Positions 28,648 to 37,020 of a DNA stretch of 47,149 nucleotides are shown one piece after another. The notes below the pieces were generated by a model, which was not told where the DNA came from, made no database searches, and saw only the letters and a program-made list of their open reading frames with translations. Every line of letters starts with the position of its first letter. The stretch's first letter is position 1. The stretch is taken from positions 1 through 47,149 of the forward strand of contig MVRL01000181.1 in NCBI GenBank assembly GCA_002067705.1, in the 5' to 3' direction. The translations under genes and the position numbers were made by a program. Source of the stretch: Methanosaeta sp. PtaU1.Bin112 (GTDB lineage: Archaea; Halobacteriota; Methanosarcinia; Methanotrichales; Methanotrichaceae).

Positions 28648-28887
28648 ATGTCGGATATTAAGCCATATGTTCAACTTGACTGCGTGGGCTTGTTCTGTCC
28701 CATCCCCCTCGCCAGAACCAAAGAGGAGATTGAAAATATCGATATAGGACAGATACTTAAGGTGGAGGCTGATGATCCGACTGCTGAACTGGATATTCCT
28801 GGATGGGCCAAAAGGGCTGGACATAAGGTCCTGAGGTTCGAGAGATCAGGCCAGATAGTGATCTTCTGGATAGAGAAAATGAGGTAA
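28648..28887 (+). CDS. TusA/SirA-family sulfur-transfer protein 1
   Basis: 79 aa with the defining CPxPL (LFCPIPLART, Cys17) that carries a persulfide, plus an additional Cys12. AAGGTGA six bases before ATG 28648 makes this the start, not the ATG two codons earlier. Lies between the antiporter and the iscS homologue; it probably moves sulfur between the desulfurase pair and an acceptor. Confidence 0.9.
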   Translation: MSDIKPYVQLDCVGLFCPIPLARTKEEIENIDIGQILKVEADDPTAELDIPGWAKRAGHKVLRFERSGQIVIFWIEKMR

Positions 28888-28901
28888 GGGGCGTTAGTTA
28901 T

Positions 28902-30056
28902 ATGCAAGGAATTTATCTGGACAATCAATCGGCCATGCTCTTGGATTCGAGAGTACTGGATTTTGCCAAGAAATATCTTATTGATGAGCCTGGAAATCCA
29001 TCGGCTTTGCATTCGGTTGGCCTGGCAGCCAAATCCGCAGTGGAAGAGGCTAGAGCAAAAGTGGCTGAGCTGATTAACGCTGAAGACGCGCGAAATATTG
29101 TCTTCACCGGCAGCGCCACTGAAGCCAATAACCTGGCCATCAGAGGCGTTGCTATGAGAAATGCTGCAAGAGGAAAGAGCCTCCTGGCCAGCAGAATAGA
29201 GCACATCTCCGTCCTCAATGCAATGAAGGACCTGCAGAAAAATGGCTTCCAACTCCAACTCATTCCCGTGGACACCCAAGGCACCGTGGATCTGCAGGCT
29301 TTGGAGAGCATGATCAGCAGAGAGACGGCAGTTACATCAGTAATGTATGCCAATGGAGAGATAGGTACTATCGAGCCTATAAAGGAGATCAGCCGGATAG
29401 TTCACGAAAAAGGCATGCTCCTGCACGTTGATGCCGTGGCTGCTGCAGGCAGGATACCAATTGATGTGCAGAACGATGGAATAGACCTTCTGACCCTATC
29501 TAGCAACGATCTATGCGGCCCTCAGGGTGCAGGCGCTTTATATCTCGGTCCCAATGTAAAGATTCAGCCGGTCATTGTGGGTGGCGGCCAGGAACGAGGA
29601 CTGCGACCGGGCACGGAGAACCTGTTCGCCATAGCTGGAATGGGCGAGGCTGCCCGGCTGGCAAGACTGGAGATGAAAGATGAGAGCCTCCGTCTGAAGG
29701 CTATTAGGGATGGTCTGATCAGAGAGATTCTCAAAATCGATGAGACTCATCTGACCGGCCATGCCATAGAACGGCTTCCCCACCATGCCAGCTTCAGGTT
29801 CAGCAGGATCGAAGGGGAGAGCATTCTGCTGACCCTGGATGCCATGTTCAATATTCAGGTATCCACCGGCTCGGCCTGCTCCTCAAGGACTCTGGAGCCA
29901 AGCCATGTTCTTTTAGCCATTGGGCTTAAGCATGAGCAGGCACATGGCTCCATGGTCATAACTCTGGGAAAGTCGAACCATCCCGATCAGATACCAGTGA
30001 TTGCAGATGCAGTGAAGAAGACTGTGGAGAGGCTGAGGGCGCTTTCTCCACTTTAA
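28902..30056 (+). CDS. IscS/NifS homologue without the PLP lysine
   Basis: 384 aa, fold type I, otherwise a complete cysteine desulfurase: TGSATEANNLA, HISVL, DAVAAAGRIPID, GGGQERGLRPGTEN, and the mobile-loop Cys326 in STGSACSSRT. In the place of S-x-H-K-LYGPKG it has SSNDLCGPQG: the PLP-anchoring His-Lys is Asn202-Asp203. The Archaeoglobus fulgidus IscS shows the same Lys-to-Asp change and works with IscU as a cluster scaffold (recalled literature). Directly upstream of iscU. It probably does not desulfurate Cys by itself; the canonical enzyme at 40846 could supply that. Confidence 0.93.
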   Translation: MQGIYLDNQSAMLLDSRVLDFAKKYLIDEPGNPSALHSVGLAAKSAVEEARAKVAELINAEDARNIVFTGSATEANNLAIRGVAMRNAARGKSLLASRIEHISVLNAMKDLQKNGFQLQLIPVDTQGTVDLQALESMISRETAVTSVMYANGEIGTIEPIKEISRIVHEKGMLLHVDAVAAAGRIPIDVQNDGIDLLTLSSNDLCGPQGAGALYLGPNVKIQPVIVGGGQERGLRPGTENLFAIAGMGEAARLARLEMKDESLRLKAIRDGLIREILKIDETHLTGHAIERLPHHASFRFSRIEGESILLTLDAMFNIQVSTGSACSSRTLEPSHVLLAIGLKHEQAHGSMVITLGKSNHPDQIPVIADAVKKTVERLRALSPL

Positions 30057-30071
30057 AGAGGTGAAGACATT

Positions 30072-30512
30072 ATGGCACAGATTGGCTACTCCAAGAAGGT
30101 TATGGAGCACTTTATGAACCCCAGGAATGTTGGCGTGATAGATGACGCAGACGGCTACGGCAAGGTCGGCAATCCGGTTTGCGGGGATCTCATGGAGATA
30201 TTCATAAAGGTCAAGGATGAGAGAATAGATGATATAAAGTTCAGAACCTTTGGCTGCGGATCGGCCATTGCCGTCTCTAGCATGGTAACGGAGATGGCCA
30301 AAGGGAGGCCCCTGGACGAGGCTATGAAGATCACTCGCAAGGACGTGGCAGACGAGCTGGATGGCCTTCCGCCTCAGAAGATGCATTGCTCTAATCTTGG
30401 AGCTGATGCTCTGCATGCTGCCATTCAGGACTACTGGGTCAAGACGGGAAAGATAAAGCCTGACGAGATTAAAAAAGAGGATGACGGAGAAGGCGAGGCC
30501 TGCCCTGCCTAA
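30072..30512 (+). CDS. iscU: IscU-type Fe-S cluster scaffold
   Basis: 146 aa. Three cluster ligands are visible: GNPVCGD (Cys about 37), GCGSAIA (about 61) and KMHCSNLG (about 104), with Asp in CGD. Start MAQIGYSKKVMEHFMNPRN is typical. Fourth gene of the operon under operator E, 15 bases after the iscS homologue. The acidic tail ends in CPA. Confidence 0.95.
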   Translation: MAQIGYSKKVMEHFMNPRNVGVIDDADGYGKVGNPVCGDLMEIFIKVKDERIDDIKFRTFGCGSAIAVSSMVTEMAKGRPLDEAMKITRKDVADELDGLPPQKMHCSNLGADALHAAIQDYWVKTGKIKPDEIKKEDDGEGEACPA

Positions 30513-30524
30513 TGATAAGGGCTA

Positions 30525-30851
30525 CTATACCTCGTATCCGGTGGATGATTTGTAAAGCTCTCGAATCCGCTCCCCTGCCCCACCAGGAGCCTTCTTCTCC
30601 AGGAGATCGATAAATATCCGAGCAGATTCTGGAGAGATGCAAAGCAGACACTCCGATCCATCCAATATCTTTCCTGCTAGGTAATCGAATTCCTCCGCGG
30701 AGAGCCTCTCCAGACGTTCCTGGAAATCTTCTTCATCGGCAGCGTGATGCATTGACACCGGGGGAAGAATAGAGCGGTAATGAACGGGCTCGCTGACCTC
30801 TGGCGCGAGTTTTCTCAGTATCTCCAGGCTCCTGGCATCTAGTTTCCTCAT
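30525..30851 (-). CDS. Conserved-looking hypothetical protein
   Basis: About 108 aa from ATG 30851 (MRKLDARSLEILRKLAPEV), 140 aa if an upstream start were used; an A/T-rich TTTAATTATCC about 30 nt upstream favours 30851. Helical, acidic, with one CLLC pair (SECLLCISPE). It sits antisense between two plus-strand sulfur operons and ends 13 bases from the iscU stop. Not recognised; small adaptor or regulator possible. Confidence 0.6.
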   Translation of the reverse strand: MRKLDARSLEILRKLAPEVSEPVHYRSILPPVSMHHAADEEDFQERLERLSAEEFDYLAGKILDGSECLLCISPESARIFIDLLEKKAPGGAGERIRELYKSSTGYEV

Positions 30852-30985
30852 GCGTCTATCCAAGTATGTACGAGGATAATTAAATCTTTCTTGCCAGGCT
30901 TTTGGTCTCCTTTTGCGCGGGGATATTGCCGCAATGCAAACCTTCATTCAACTCTTCCGACCGTCATTTCCAAAGAGGGCACAAA

Positions 30986-31861
30986 ATGATTGCTACTGAT
31001 CCTGCAACACGCATTGACTTCGCCTCGCTGAAATCCGGCGGCATAATCATGCAAAGGGAGGACGACTTCTTCGCCATCAGGCTCAGGATGCCTGGAGGCG
31101 TTATCCCGGCCGACAAGCTTCCCATGATAGCCGATGTTGCCCTTAGATACGGCCGGGGGGAGGTTCGACTCACCGCCAGGCAGGGCATCGAGATTCCCTG
31201 GATTCGATTTAAGGATATCGAGGCAGCCAGAAAAAGATTAGCTGAGGCTGGACTCTCATTAGGCCCATGCGGCCCGCGCTTTCGCACTGTAACCGCCTGC
31301 CCCGGCCTGCCCATTTGCAGGAAGGCTCTGGCGGACAGCCAGAGATTTGCCCGGATGATCGATAGCAGGTTCTCCGGCCAAGTGCTTCCTCACAAGTTCA
31401 AAGCCACAGTCTCCGCCTGCCCTAATGCCTGCTCGCGCCCTTTTGAGAGCGATATTGGATTTTGCGCTGCGACCGAGCCGCGGCTGGAGAGAGACAACTG
31501 CAATGGATGCAACCTGTGCCTGGATATCTGCAAGGAAAAAGCCCTGACTATTGAAGGTGGACTGCCAATGCTGGAAGAGGGCAGGTGCACCTCTTGTGCG
31601 GACTGCATCGATTGCTGTCCTACTAGTGCCAGGAGGGCAGAAAGATCAGGATACTCAGTCTATGCTGGGGGGAGGATGGGACGATACCCTATGCTAGGAA
31701 AAAAGATAGCCGACTTTGTGGATGAGGAGCAGGGGATGAAGATAATCCAGCGTTGCCTGGATTTCTATCAGAGCCACGGCAATAAAAGAGAGCGATTGGG
31801 AGATGTGATCATTCGGACCGGGATGGATGAATTCGTGGCTTTTGTCCTGAAGGAGGGATAA
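30986..31861 (+). CDS. Small sulfite-reductase-like protein (Dsr-LP) with ferredoxin domain
   Basis: 291 aa. The nitrite/sulfite reductase fold with the coupled siroheme-[4Fe-4S] motif C-x5-C...C-x3-C (ACPGLPIC, SACPNACSRP) is complete. An inserted ferredoxin has two [4Fe-4S] sets (CNGCNLCLDIC, CTSCADCIDCC). GAGG seven bases before ATG 30986 sets the start. Such methanogen Dsr-like proteins are related to the C-terminal half of F420-dependent sulfite reductase; the physiological substrate (sulfite or an oxidised sulfur carrier) is not settled. Followed immediately by the E1-like gene, so linked to sulfur activation. Confidence 0.9.
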   Translation: MIATDPATRIDFASLKSGGIIMQREDDFFAIRLRMPGGVIPADKLPMIADVALRYGRGEVRLTARQGIEIPWIRFKDIEAARKRLAEAGLSLGPCGPRFRTVTACPGLPICRKALADSQRFARMIDSRFSGQVLPHKFKATVSACPNACSRPFESDIGFCAATEPRLERDNCNGCNLCLDICKEKALTIEGGLPMLEEGRCTSCADCIDCCPTSARRAERSGYSVYAGGRMGRYPMLGKKIADFVDEEQGMKIIQRCLDFYQSHGNKRERLGDVIIRTGMDEFVAFVLKEG

Positions 31862-31862
31862 G

Positions 31863-32693
31863 GTGTCCGGATCATTTACAGATGAGCAGATAAGGCGCTA
31901 CTCGCGCCAGATCATTCTTCCCGAAGTAGGCGGCAAGGGACAAAAGAAGCTTCTGGCATCCAGGGTGCTGGTAATAGGAGCAGGAGGCCTCGGCTCTTCA
32001 GCTATCGCCTATCTGGCTGCAGCGGGAGTAGGGACGCTTGGGATTATCGATAGCGATATGGTGGAATTGAGCAACCTGCAGAGGCAGATCATCCACGGCG
32101 GCAATATTGGACTGGCCAAGGCAAAGTCAGCCGAAAACTTTGTGCGGAGCCTGAATAGCGATGTCGAAGTCATTGCCTACCAAGAACGCTTTTCACCCGA
32201 AAATGCGAGGGCGATGGTCCGAAGGTATGATTTCGTGATCGACGGAAGCGACAATTTTCCCACTCATTACCTGATCAACGACGCCTGTGTCCTGGAGAAA
32301 AAGCCCTGCTCCCACGGAAGCATCCTTCGCTATGAGGGATACACCACCACATCACTCCCCCAAAAAGGACCATGCTATCGGTGCATCTTTAAAAAATCTC
32401 CACCTCCCGGACTGATTCCAAGCTGCCAGGAAGCAGGCGTCTTCGGAGTGTTGCCCGGGATCATTGGAACCATCCAGGCCGCGGAAGCCCTTAAATTCAT
32501 TCTGGAAACTGGTCAGACTTTATCTGGCCGGCTTCTCTGCTTCAATGCCCTCGACATGACCTTTTTTGAGGCTTCGGCCGGAAAGAGGTCAGACTGCAGC
32601 ATTTGCGGTGAGCAACCAGAGATAGTCAGCATCGAACCTGAGAATTATTTGGAAAAATCCTGGGAGGTGTGCGGCATTGACCGAGGAGCTTGA
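31863..32693 (+). CDS. ThiF/MoeB/HesA-family E1-like adenylyltransferase
   Basis: 276 aa. Nucleotide-binding GAGGLGSS (39-46), acceptor Asp in IIDSDMVELSNLQRQ, zinc Cys pairs CYRC (171/174) and CSIC (245/248), likely catalytic Cys188 in SCQEAGVFGVLPG. It adenylates the C-terminal Gly of a ubiquitin-like sulfur carrier. Start is GTG in AAGGTG directly after the Dsr-LP stop. The only carrier with GG in view is the one in the metY operon (22845). TusA2 overlaps its end by 17 bases, which suggests sulfur passes from TusA2 to the acyl-adenylate. Confidence 0.93.
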   Translation: MSGSFTDEQIRRYSRQIILPEVGGKGQKKLLASRVLVIGAGGLGSSAIAYLAAAGVGTLGIIDSDMVELSNLQRQIIHGGNIGLAKAKSAENFVRSLNSDVEVIAYQERFSPENARAMVRRYDFVIDGSDNFPTHYLINDACVLEKKPCSHGSILRYEGYTTTSLPQKGPCYRCIFKKSPPPGLIPSCQEAGVFGVLPGIIGTIQAAEALKFILETGQTLSGRLLCFNALDMTFFEASAGKRSDCSICGEQPEIVSIEPENYLEKSWEVCGIDRGA

Positions 32694-32901
32694 CTTGAGT
32701 GGTGAGGTCTGCCCCTATACATTTGTCAAGACCAAGCTGAAAATGGAGGAGATGGCGGCTGGAGAAGAGTTGACCATCCTATTGGATGACCCGGCAGCAA
32801 CGGCCAATGTCTCTCGGAGCCTGAAGAGCGAGGGACATGAAATTCTGGATCTGAAATCCATATCCTGCGGAGTCTGGCAGATCGTGGTAAAGAAGGCCTG
32901 A
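32677..32901 (+). CDS. TusA/SirA-family sulfur-transfer protein 2
   Basis: 74 aa; GEVCPYTFVKTK holds the persulfide Cys in a CPY variant of CPxP, as in YeeD/TusA-like proteins of archaea. TTG start at 32677 is well supported by GGAGGTG seven bases upstream. Overlap with the E1 gene implies coupled expression. Confidence 0.88.
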   Translation: MTEELDLSGEVCPYTFVKTKLKMEEMAAGEELTILLDDPAATANVSRSLKSEGHEILDLKSISCGVWQIVVKKA

Positions 32902-32929
32902 TTTCAGGTTTAGAGCGTGGAGAAGAAGT

Positions 32930-33169
32930 ATGAGATACAAGTATATATCAATATCATTGGGGCTATTAATCTTTATGTCAGCAAGCTTCAGCCTTTGCCT
33001 GATCTCAGGAATGGCTGCGCCAATGCTGATGGAATGCTCACATCCAGGTACCTCGGTTTGCTCTATGAATGGGGAGGACTGCTGCCTGACTGAACCCGGC
33101 AAAGCTAGGGTAAAAACTTCAAGAGAGAGCTACTCTGACCGTATTTCATTGCAGAGGTCTGATTCATAA
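32930..33169 (+). CDS. Small exported Cys-containing protein
   Basis: 79 aa. N-terminal hydrophobic segment (YISISLGLLIFMSASFSLCLISG) acts as signal or anchor. The short mature part has MECSHPGTSVC and EDCCL, then a charged tail. GGAGAAGAAGT precedes ATG. Its stop overlaps the next ATG (TAATG). Resembles in design the Cys-rich proteins at 20274 and 20832. Confidence 0.6.
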   Translation: MRYKYISISLGLLIFMSASFSLCLISGMAAPMLMECSHPGTSVCSMNGEDCCLTEPGKARVKTSRESYSDRISLQRSDS

Positions 33170-34188
33170 TGAAAGCCGTAATTCTCCTATCCGGAGGGCT
33201 GGACAGCACTCTGGCCGCAGAGATCATGAGCCGAGAAGGGTTGGAGCTTCTGGCCGTTAACTTCAAGACACCTTTTTGCCTGTGTGACCGGCACTCTTCC
33301 AATCTGGGATGTGGCAGCAACGCCCGCCGAGTGGCTGATTCATTGGGAATTGATCTGAAGATCATCAACGCAACTGAGGATTTCCTGGAGGTGCTGCAAA
33401 AGCCTGCACATGGCTACGGAGCCAACATGAATCCGTGCATCGATTGCAGGATACTGTTCTTCAAGAAGAGCCGGGAGCTGATGCAAGAAGCCGGAGCATC
33501 ATTTATCATCACCGGAGAGGTGCTGGGCCAAAGGCCCATGAGCCAGTTCAGACGCCAGATGAGCATAATCGAGAAGGAATCGGGCCTCGAGGGCCTGGTG
33601 GTCCGGCCGCTCTCTGCAAAGCTGCTGGATCCGACCATCCCTGAGAGGAACGAATGGATCAGCCGTGAGAGGATGTGCGACATTTCCGGACGTTCCAGGA
33701 GGCCACAGATGGCCCTGGCCAGGGATCTTGGCATCAACGACTATCCCTGCGCCGCCGGGGGATGCCTTCTCACCGATCCCAAGTTCGCCGGCAGGATCAG
33801 AGACCTGATCGATCACGGCGAGCTGGACATGCAGAATATCAATCTATTGAAGTCGGGGAGATACTTCCGGCTTTCGCAAAATGCGAAGCTGATTGTAGGC
33901 AGAAATGAAGACGAGAATAAGATGCTCGCCATGCTGGCGAAAGACGGCGATTTCATCTTTGAGCCACAAGACATCAACGGCCCGGTTGCCGTAGGAAAGG
34001 GCGCGTTTGCTCCTGATCTGCTCCATATCTCTTGCCGCATAGTAGCCCGCTACTGCGATCGGGATGGTGAGACCTATGCGGATATCTCCTGCCGCAGGCT
34101 TCCCGACGACGATGGGATGGCGATTAGGTCCACTCATCTTGACGATGAAGAGCTGGCCAAGCTGCGAACCTTGACCGCTGCTACTTGA
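33169..34188 (+). CDS. PP-loop ATPase, tRNA thiolation-like (MnmA/ThiI relatives)
   Basis: 339 aa. PP-loop SGGLDST at 8-14 forms the ATP site for adenylating a substrate. A Cys pair NPCIDC near 90 and GEVLGQRPMSQ are hallmarks of archaeal ThiI/MnmA-like proteins; a further Cys pair is CAAGGC near 196. No THUMP or rhodanese domain. The C-terminal 120 residues form a separate beta-rich module. Probably a sulfurtransferase using persulfide from neighbours, for tRNA or another acceptor; exact target open. Confidence 0.8.
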   Translation: MKAVILLSGGLDSTLAAEIMSREGLELLAVNFKTPFCLCDRHSSNLGCGSNARRVADSLGIDLKIINATEDFLEVLQKPAHGYGANMNPCIDCRILFFKKSRELMQEAGASFIITGEVLGQRPMSQFRRQMSIIEKESGLEGLVVRPLSAKLLDPTIPERNEWISRERMCDISGRSRRPQMALARDLGINDYPCAAGGCLLTDPKFAGRIRDLIDHGELDMQNINLLKSGRYFRLSQNAKLIVGRNEDENKMLAMLAKDGDFIFEPQDINGPVAVGKGAFAPDLLHISCRIVARYCDRDGETYADISCRRLPDDDGMAIRSTHLDDEELAKLRTLTAAT

Positions 34189-34303
34189 CGGCAAGATAGG
34201 TGCATATTCTGCGGTATAAAACAAATTTGCCTCGATGCGCAGCTATTAATCCAGTAAATAATTTCCAAGCCATAAACAGGGCAAGAAAAGCCAGAGGTAA
34301 TTC

Positions 34304-35173
34304 ATGGTACTGGAACTTGAGAATCTGAGATTTGGAACGGAGCTGCTCAAACGCGGCTTTGCCAAGATGCAGAAAGGCGGTGTGATCATGGATGTCACCA
34401 CACCGGAGCAGGCGGTCATTGCCGAGCAGGCCGGAGCTGTGGCGGTCATGGCTCTGGAACGGGTCCCCAGAATGGCAGATCCTGCCATAATAGAGGAGAT
34501 CATAAACGCAGTAAGCATACCGGTCATGGCCAAAGCCAGAATCGGTCATTTTGTGGAGGCTCAGATTCTGGAGGCCCTAGGGGTAGACATGGTGGATGAA
34601 TCGGAGGTTCTCACCCCAGCGGACCAATTCCACATCGAGAAGACAAAATTCACCATCCCCTTCGTCTGCGGTGCTCGAAACTTGGGCGAAGCTCTGCGCC
34701 GCATCAAGGAAGGCGCAGCCATGATCAGGACTAAAGGTGAGGCAGGAACTGGAGATGTGAGCCAAGCCGTCTTGCACATGGGGATGATCCAGGGCCAGAT
34801 CAGAAGCCTGAAGGGCATGGACGACCTGCAATTGTTAAAGGTGGCTCGCGAAATAGAGGCCGATTACGATCTAGTTGTGGAATGTGCCCGATTGCAGCGA
34901 CTGCCTGTGGTCAACTTCGCTGCTGGTGGTGTCGCCACTCCTGCAGATGCATCTCTGATGATGCAGCTAGGCGCAGACGGAGTCTTCGTGGGCTCGGGAA
35001 TCTTCAAGTCCGAGCAGCCCCAGGCTATGGCTACGGCAATCGTCCAGGCGGTACATAACTTCGATAATCCGCAGCTCTTAGCGCAGGTCTCCAAGGGGCT
35101 TGGAGCAGCCATGAAGGGACTGGATGCTTCTATGATTCCAGAGGAGGAGGCACTGCAAGCCAGGGGCTGGTAA
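34304..35173 (+). CDS. pdxS: Pyridoxal 5'-phosphate synthase, PdxS subunit, with internal deletion
   Basis: 289 aa. Makes PLP from ribose 5-phosphate, glyceraldehyde 3-phosphate and ammonia; PLP is needed by cysK, metY, pscS and iscS here. Catalytic Asp (VIMDV, 30) and Lys ([21 protein letters not shown]) are present. Against the usual ERVPADIRAAGGVARMADP this protein reads ERVPRMADP, so ten residues are missing after Pro55, a segment that orders over the active site in Bacillus. GAGGT precedes ATG. No pdxT is in the window. A long T-run follows the stop. Confidence 0.93.
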   Translation: MVLELENLRFGTELLKRGFAKMQKGGVIMDVTTPEQAVIAEQAGAVAVMALERVPRMADPAIIEEIINAVSIPVMAKARIGHFVEAQILEALGVDMVDESEVLTPADQFHIEKTKFTIPFVCGARNLGEALRRIKEGAAMIRTKGEAGTGDVSQAVLHMGMIQGQIRSLKGMDDLQLLKVAREIEADYDLVVECARLQRLPVVNFAAGGVATPADASLMMQLGADGVFVGSGIFKSEQPQAMATAIVQAVHNFDNPQLLAQVSKGLGAAMKGLDASMIPEEEALQARGW

Positions 35174-35177
35174 TTTA

Positions 35178-35188
35178 TTTTTTTTTTT
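35178..35188 (+). terminator. Poly-T terminator after pdxS
   Basis: Eleven T starting four bases after the TAA; archaeal RNA polymerase ends at such runs. Confidence 0.75.
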
Positions 35189-35467
35189 CTAGGTTTGTAT
35201 GAAGCAAATGACCTATCATAAGTTACAAAACAGTATCAATAGCTTAAACTGCATGAAATCTGCTCTTAGAATTATCTGCAAGAAAAGTGAAGATTTAGCT
35301 CATGGTACTCATATGGACGATCTAAACAAACATCTCCTTCCATCTAATTGGTTGAGGAGGCTAAAGACCGGGCTATTTTTTCCGCCCGATCTTAAGATGT
35401 ATGGCTATTCTTGCCTTCTAGATGAACGTGCTATAGATAGATCTCCATCTAGAGGGTGTATCGACAT
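35189..35467. other. Gap between pdxS and winged-helix gene 3
   Basis: A plus-strand frame (35199-35510, 103 aa) crosses this gap but ends antisense to the winged-helix gene and has no ribosome site or motif; not accepted. Nothing else seen. Confidence 0.45.
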
Positions 35468-35743
35468 TTACTCTGCAATCACCTCCAGGATTTCCGGATT
35501 CAATCCATAGAGGCTTTGGCGTGCATCCTGGAAATATAGGCGCTCTTGAAGGACGTGCTGCTCCTTCAATCTGCTCAGGGCGTACCTCACAGTCCTCGGC
35601 GGAAGATATGTCCTAGCTACGATATCTTTCTGCGTCAGAAGGCTCCCTGATTCCAGCACTTTAAAGACGAGCTTTGCTGATGGTGGCAAGTGCTCTATCT
35701 TGGTGCTGGTCGGTTCATTTTTGGTTTCAGCAAAGTAAATCCC
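35468..35743 (-). CDS. Winged-helix protein 3 (start codon unclear)
   Basis: About 91 aa; winged helix LTQKDIVARTYLPPRTVRYALSRLKEQHVLQERLYF plus DARQSLYGL, close to proteins 1 and 2. On the minus strand GGTGA, six bases, then ATGAGGGAT (ATG at 35747) lies +1 out of frame and stops after six codons (Met-Arg-Asp-Leu-Leu-Cys). The winged-helix frame opens right after TGA with GGG-ATT and contains no standard start before the TTG at 35689, a position not shared by gene 1. This copies the arrangement of gene 1. The perfect palindrome at 35791 lies just upstream of its TATA-like TTTAATTATAG. Confidence 0.65.
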   Translation of the reverse strand, partial: GIYFAETKNEPTSTKIEHLPPSAKLVFKVLESGSLLTQKDIVARTYLPPRTVRYALSRLKEQHVLQERLYFQDARQSLYGLNPEILEVIAE

Positions 35744-35790
35744 TCATTACAGTTCACCTGTCCCCCCTACTCTGCAATCTATAATTAAAC

Positions 35791-35811
35791 CTATTATTGC
35801 GGCAATAATAG
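35791..35811. promoter_or_regulatory. Perfect 21-bp palindrome upstream of winged-helix gene 3
   Basis: CTATTATTGC-G-GCAATAATAG. For the minus-strand gene it abuts the TATA box on the upstream (BRE) side, the place for an activator or a competitor of TFB. Unlike the ACAATTGT sites. Confidence 0.65.
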
Positions 35812-36077
35812 TACCTATAGGCCGGTGTTATCCAGAAGATATTATAGATTCAGCAACCCCTTTGAAAATTTGATCATTGAAGCTGAATCTATTGAATAAT
35901 AACAAAATTAAAATTAACTCACAATTGCCGCTATAAGGACATTTATCTCTGCAAAAGAGGATTGCAGTACATCCCACAGAAGGGCAAGGTATCCTTGATT
36001 GGGCAATCGCATTCATGTTTGTGGGGCCGCTCAAATGCAATGAGCCGGCTTATTCGATCTAAAAATGAGGTTGGTTT
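35812..36077 (+). promoter_or_regulatory. cysK upstream region
   Basis: 266 bases. AT-rich DNA at 35870-35925, and a degenerate half of the sulfur palindrome (TCACAATTGCCG at about 35929-35940). A short TATA-like CTTATTCG is near 36050, and GAGGT lies before the ATG. A Cys-containing minus-strand frame (35828-36040) is noted but not accepted. Confidence 0.4.
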
Positions 36078-37007
36078 ATGGGAAGAATATATGAAGATCT
36101 AACAAAGACCGTTGGCAATACGCCTTTGGTAAAATTAAACAGAGTAACAAAGGGGCTGGAGGCCACCGTTCTCGCAAAGCTGGAGTCTTTCAATCCCCTG
36201 AGCAGCGTCAAGGACAGAATCGGTGTATCCATGATCGAGGCCGCTGAAAAGGCCGGCCATATCAAGGAAGATACCATCATTCTGGAGCCGACTAGCGGCA
36301 ATACCGGCATAGCTCTTGCTTTTGTCAGCGCGGCTAAGGGCTACAGGCTGACATTGGTCATGCCTGAGACAATGTCAATAGAACGCCGCAAGCTGCTCAA
36401 AGCCCTGGGAGCGGACATAGTCTTGACTCCAGGAAGCCAAGGGATGAAGGGAGCAGTAAGCACAGCAGAGGAGATGCTGGCCAAAGATCCTCGTTACTAT
36501 TACATTCCCCAGCAGTTTCGCAATCCGTCAAACCCTGAGATCCACCGCAAGACAACGGCAGAGGAGATCTGGAGGGATACAGATGGAAATGTGGACTTTT
36601 TGGTGGCTGGAGTAGGCACCGGTGGAACCATAACCGGAATTGCCGAAGTTATAAAGTCCCGCAAGCCCGGCTTTAAGGCTATTGCAGTAGAGCCTTCCGG
36701 CTCGCCCGTTCTTTCAGGCGGCAATCCTGGACCGCATAAAATTCAGGGCATCGGAGCCGGCTTCGTGCCCGATGTTCTCAGGCGCGACCTTGTAGATGAG
36801 ATCATCAAGGTGGAATATGATGATGCCATCCAGACCGCCCGCCGACTGGCCCGAGAAGAGGGCATCCTTGTTGGGATATCATCAGGAGCAGCTGCCTGGG
36901 CGGCCCTGCAGGTGGCGGCCAGGCCGGAGAACCGGGGCAAGCAGATCGTAGTCATACTGCCAGACACGGGTGAACGCTACCTGAGCACAGAGCTTTTTGA
37001 GTTTTAG
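36078..37007 (+). CDS. cysK: Cysteine synthase (O-acetylserine sulfhydrylase)
   Basis: 309 aa, fold type II PLP enzyme joining O-acetylserine and sulfide. PLP lysine in SSVKDRIG (about 44), phosphate loop VGTGGTITG, substrate loop TSGNTG, GISSGAA. Normal length. Leads the operon cysK-cysE-FeS protein; GAGGT lies nine bases before ATG. Confidence 0.96.
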   Translation: MGRIYEDLTKTVGNTPLVKLNRVTKGLEATVLAKLESFNPLSSVKDRIGVSMIEAAEKAGHIKEDTIILEPTSGNTGIALAFVSAAKGYRLTLVMPETMSIERRKLLKALGADIVLTPGSQGMKGAVSTAEEMLAKDPRYYYIPQQFRNPSNPEIHRKTTAEEIWRDTDGNVDFLVAGVGTGGTITGIAEVIKSRKPGFKAIAVEPSGSPVLSGGNPGPHKIQGIGAGFVPDVLRRDLVDEIIKVEYDDAIQTARRLAREEGILVGISSGAAAWAALQVAARPENRGKQIVVILPDTGERYLSTELFEF

Positions 37008-37020
37008 GGATGGAAAGAAG

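Noticed and set aside
34826-34836. GCAATTGTTAA inside pdxS
   Set aside because: Inside a conserved coding region, left arm wrong; chance match.
35199-35510. 103-aa plus-strand frame after pdxS
   Set aside because: Starts just after the poly-T terminator, ends antisense to winged-helix gene 3, no motif.
35929-35940. TCACAATTGCCG before cysK as a ninth operator
   Set aside because: Only one half fits; the other arm has CCG in place of TAT. cysK may be outside the regulon.
35828-36040. Minus-strand frame with five cysteines upstream of cysK
   Set aside because: No ribosome site, lies in an AT-rich promoter region, and the C-terminal half is low-complexity; could be reconsidered if conserved.
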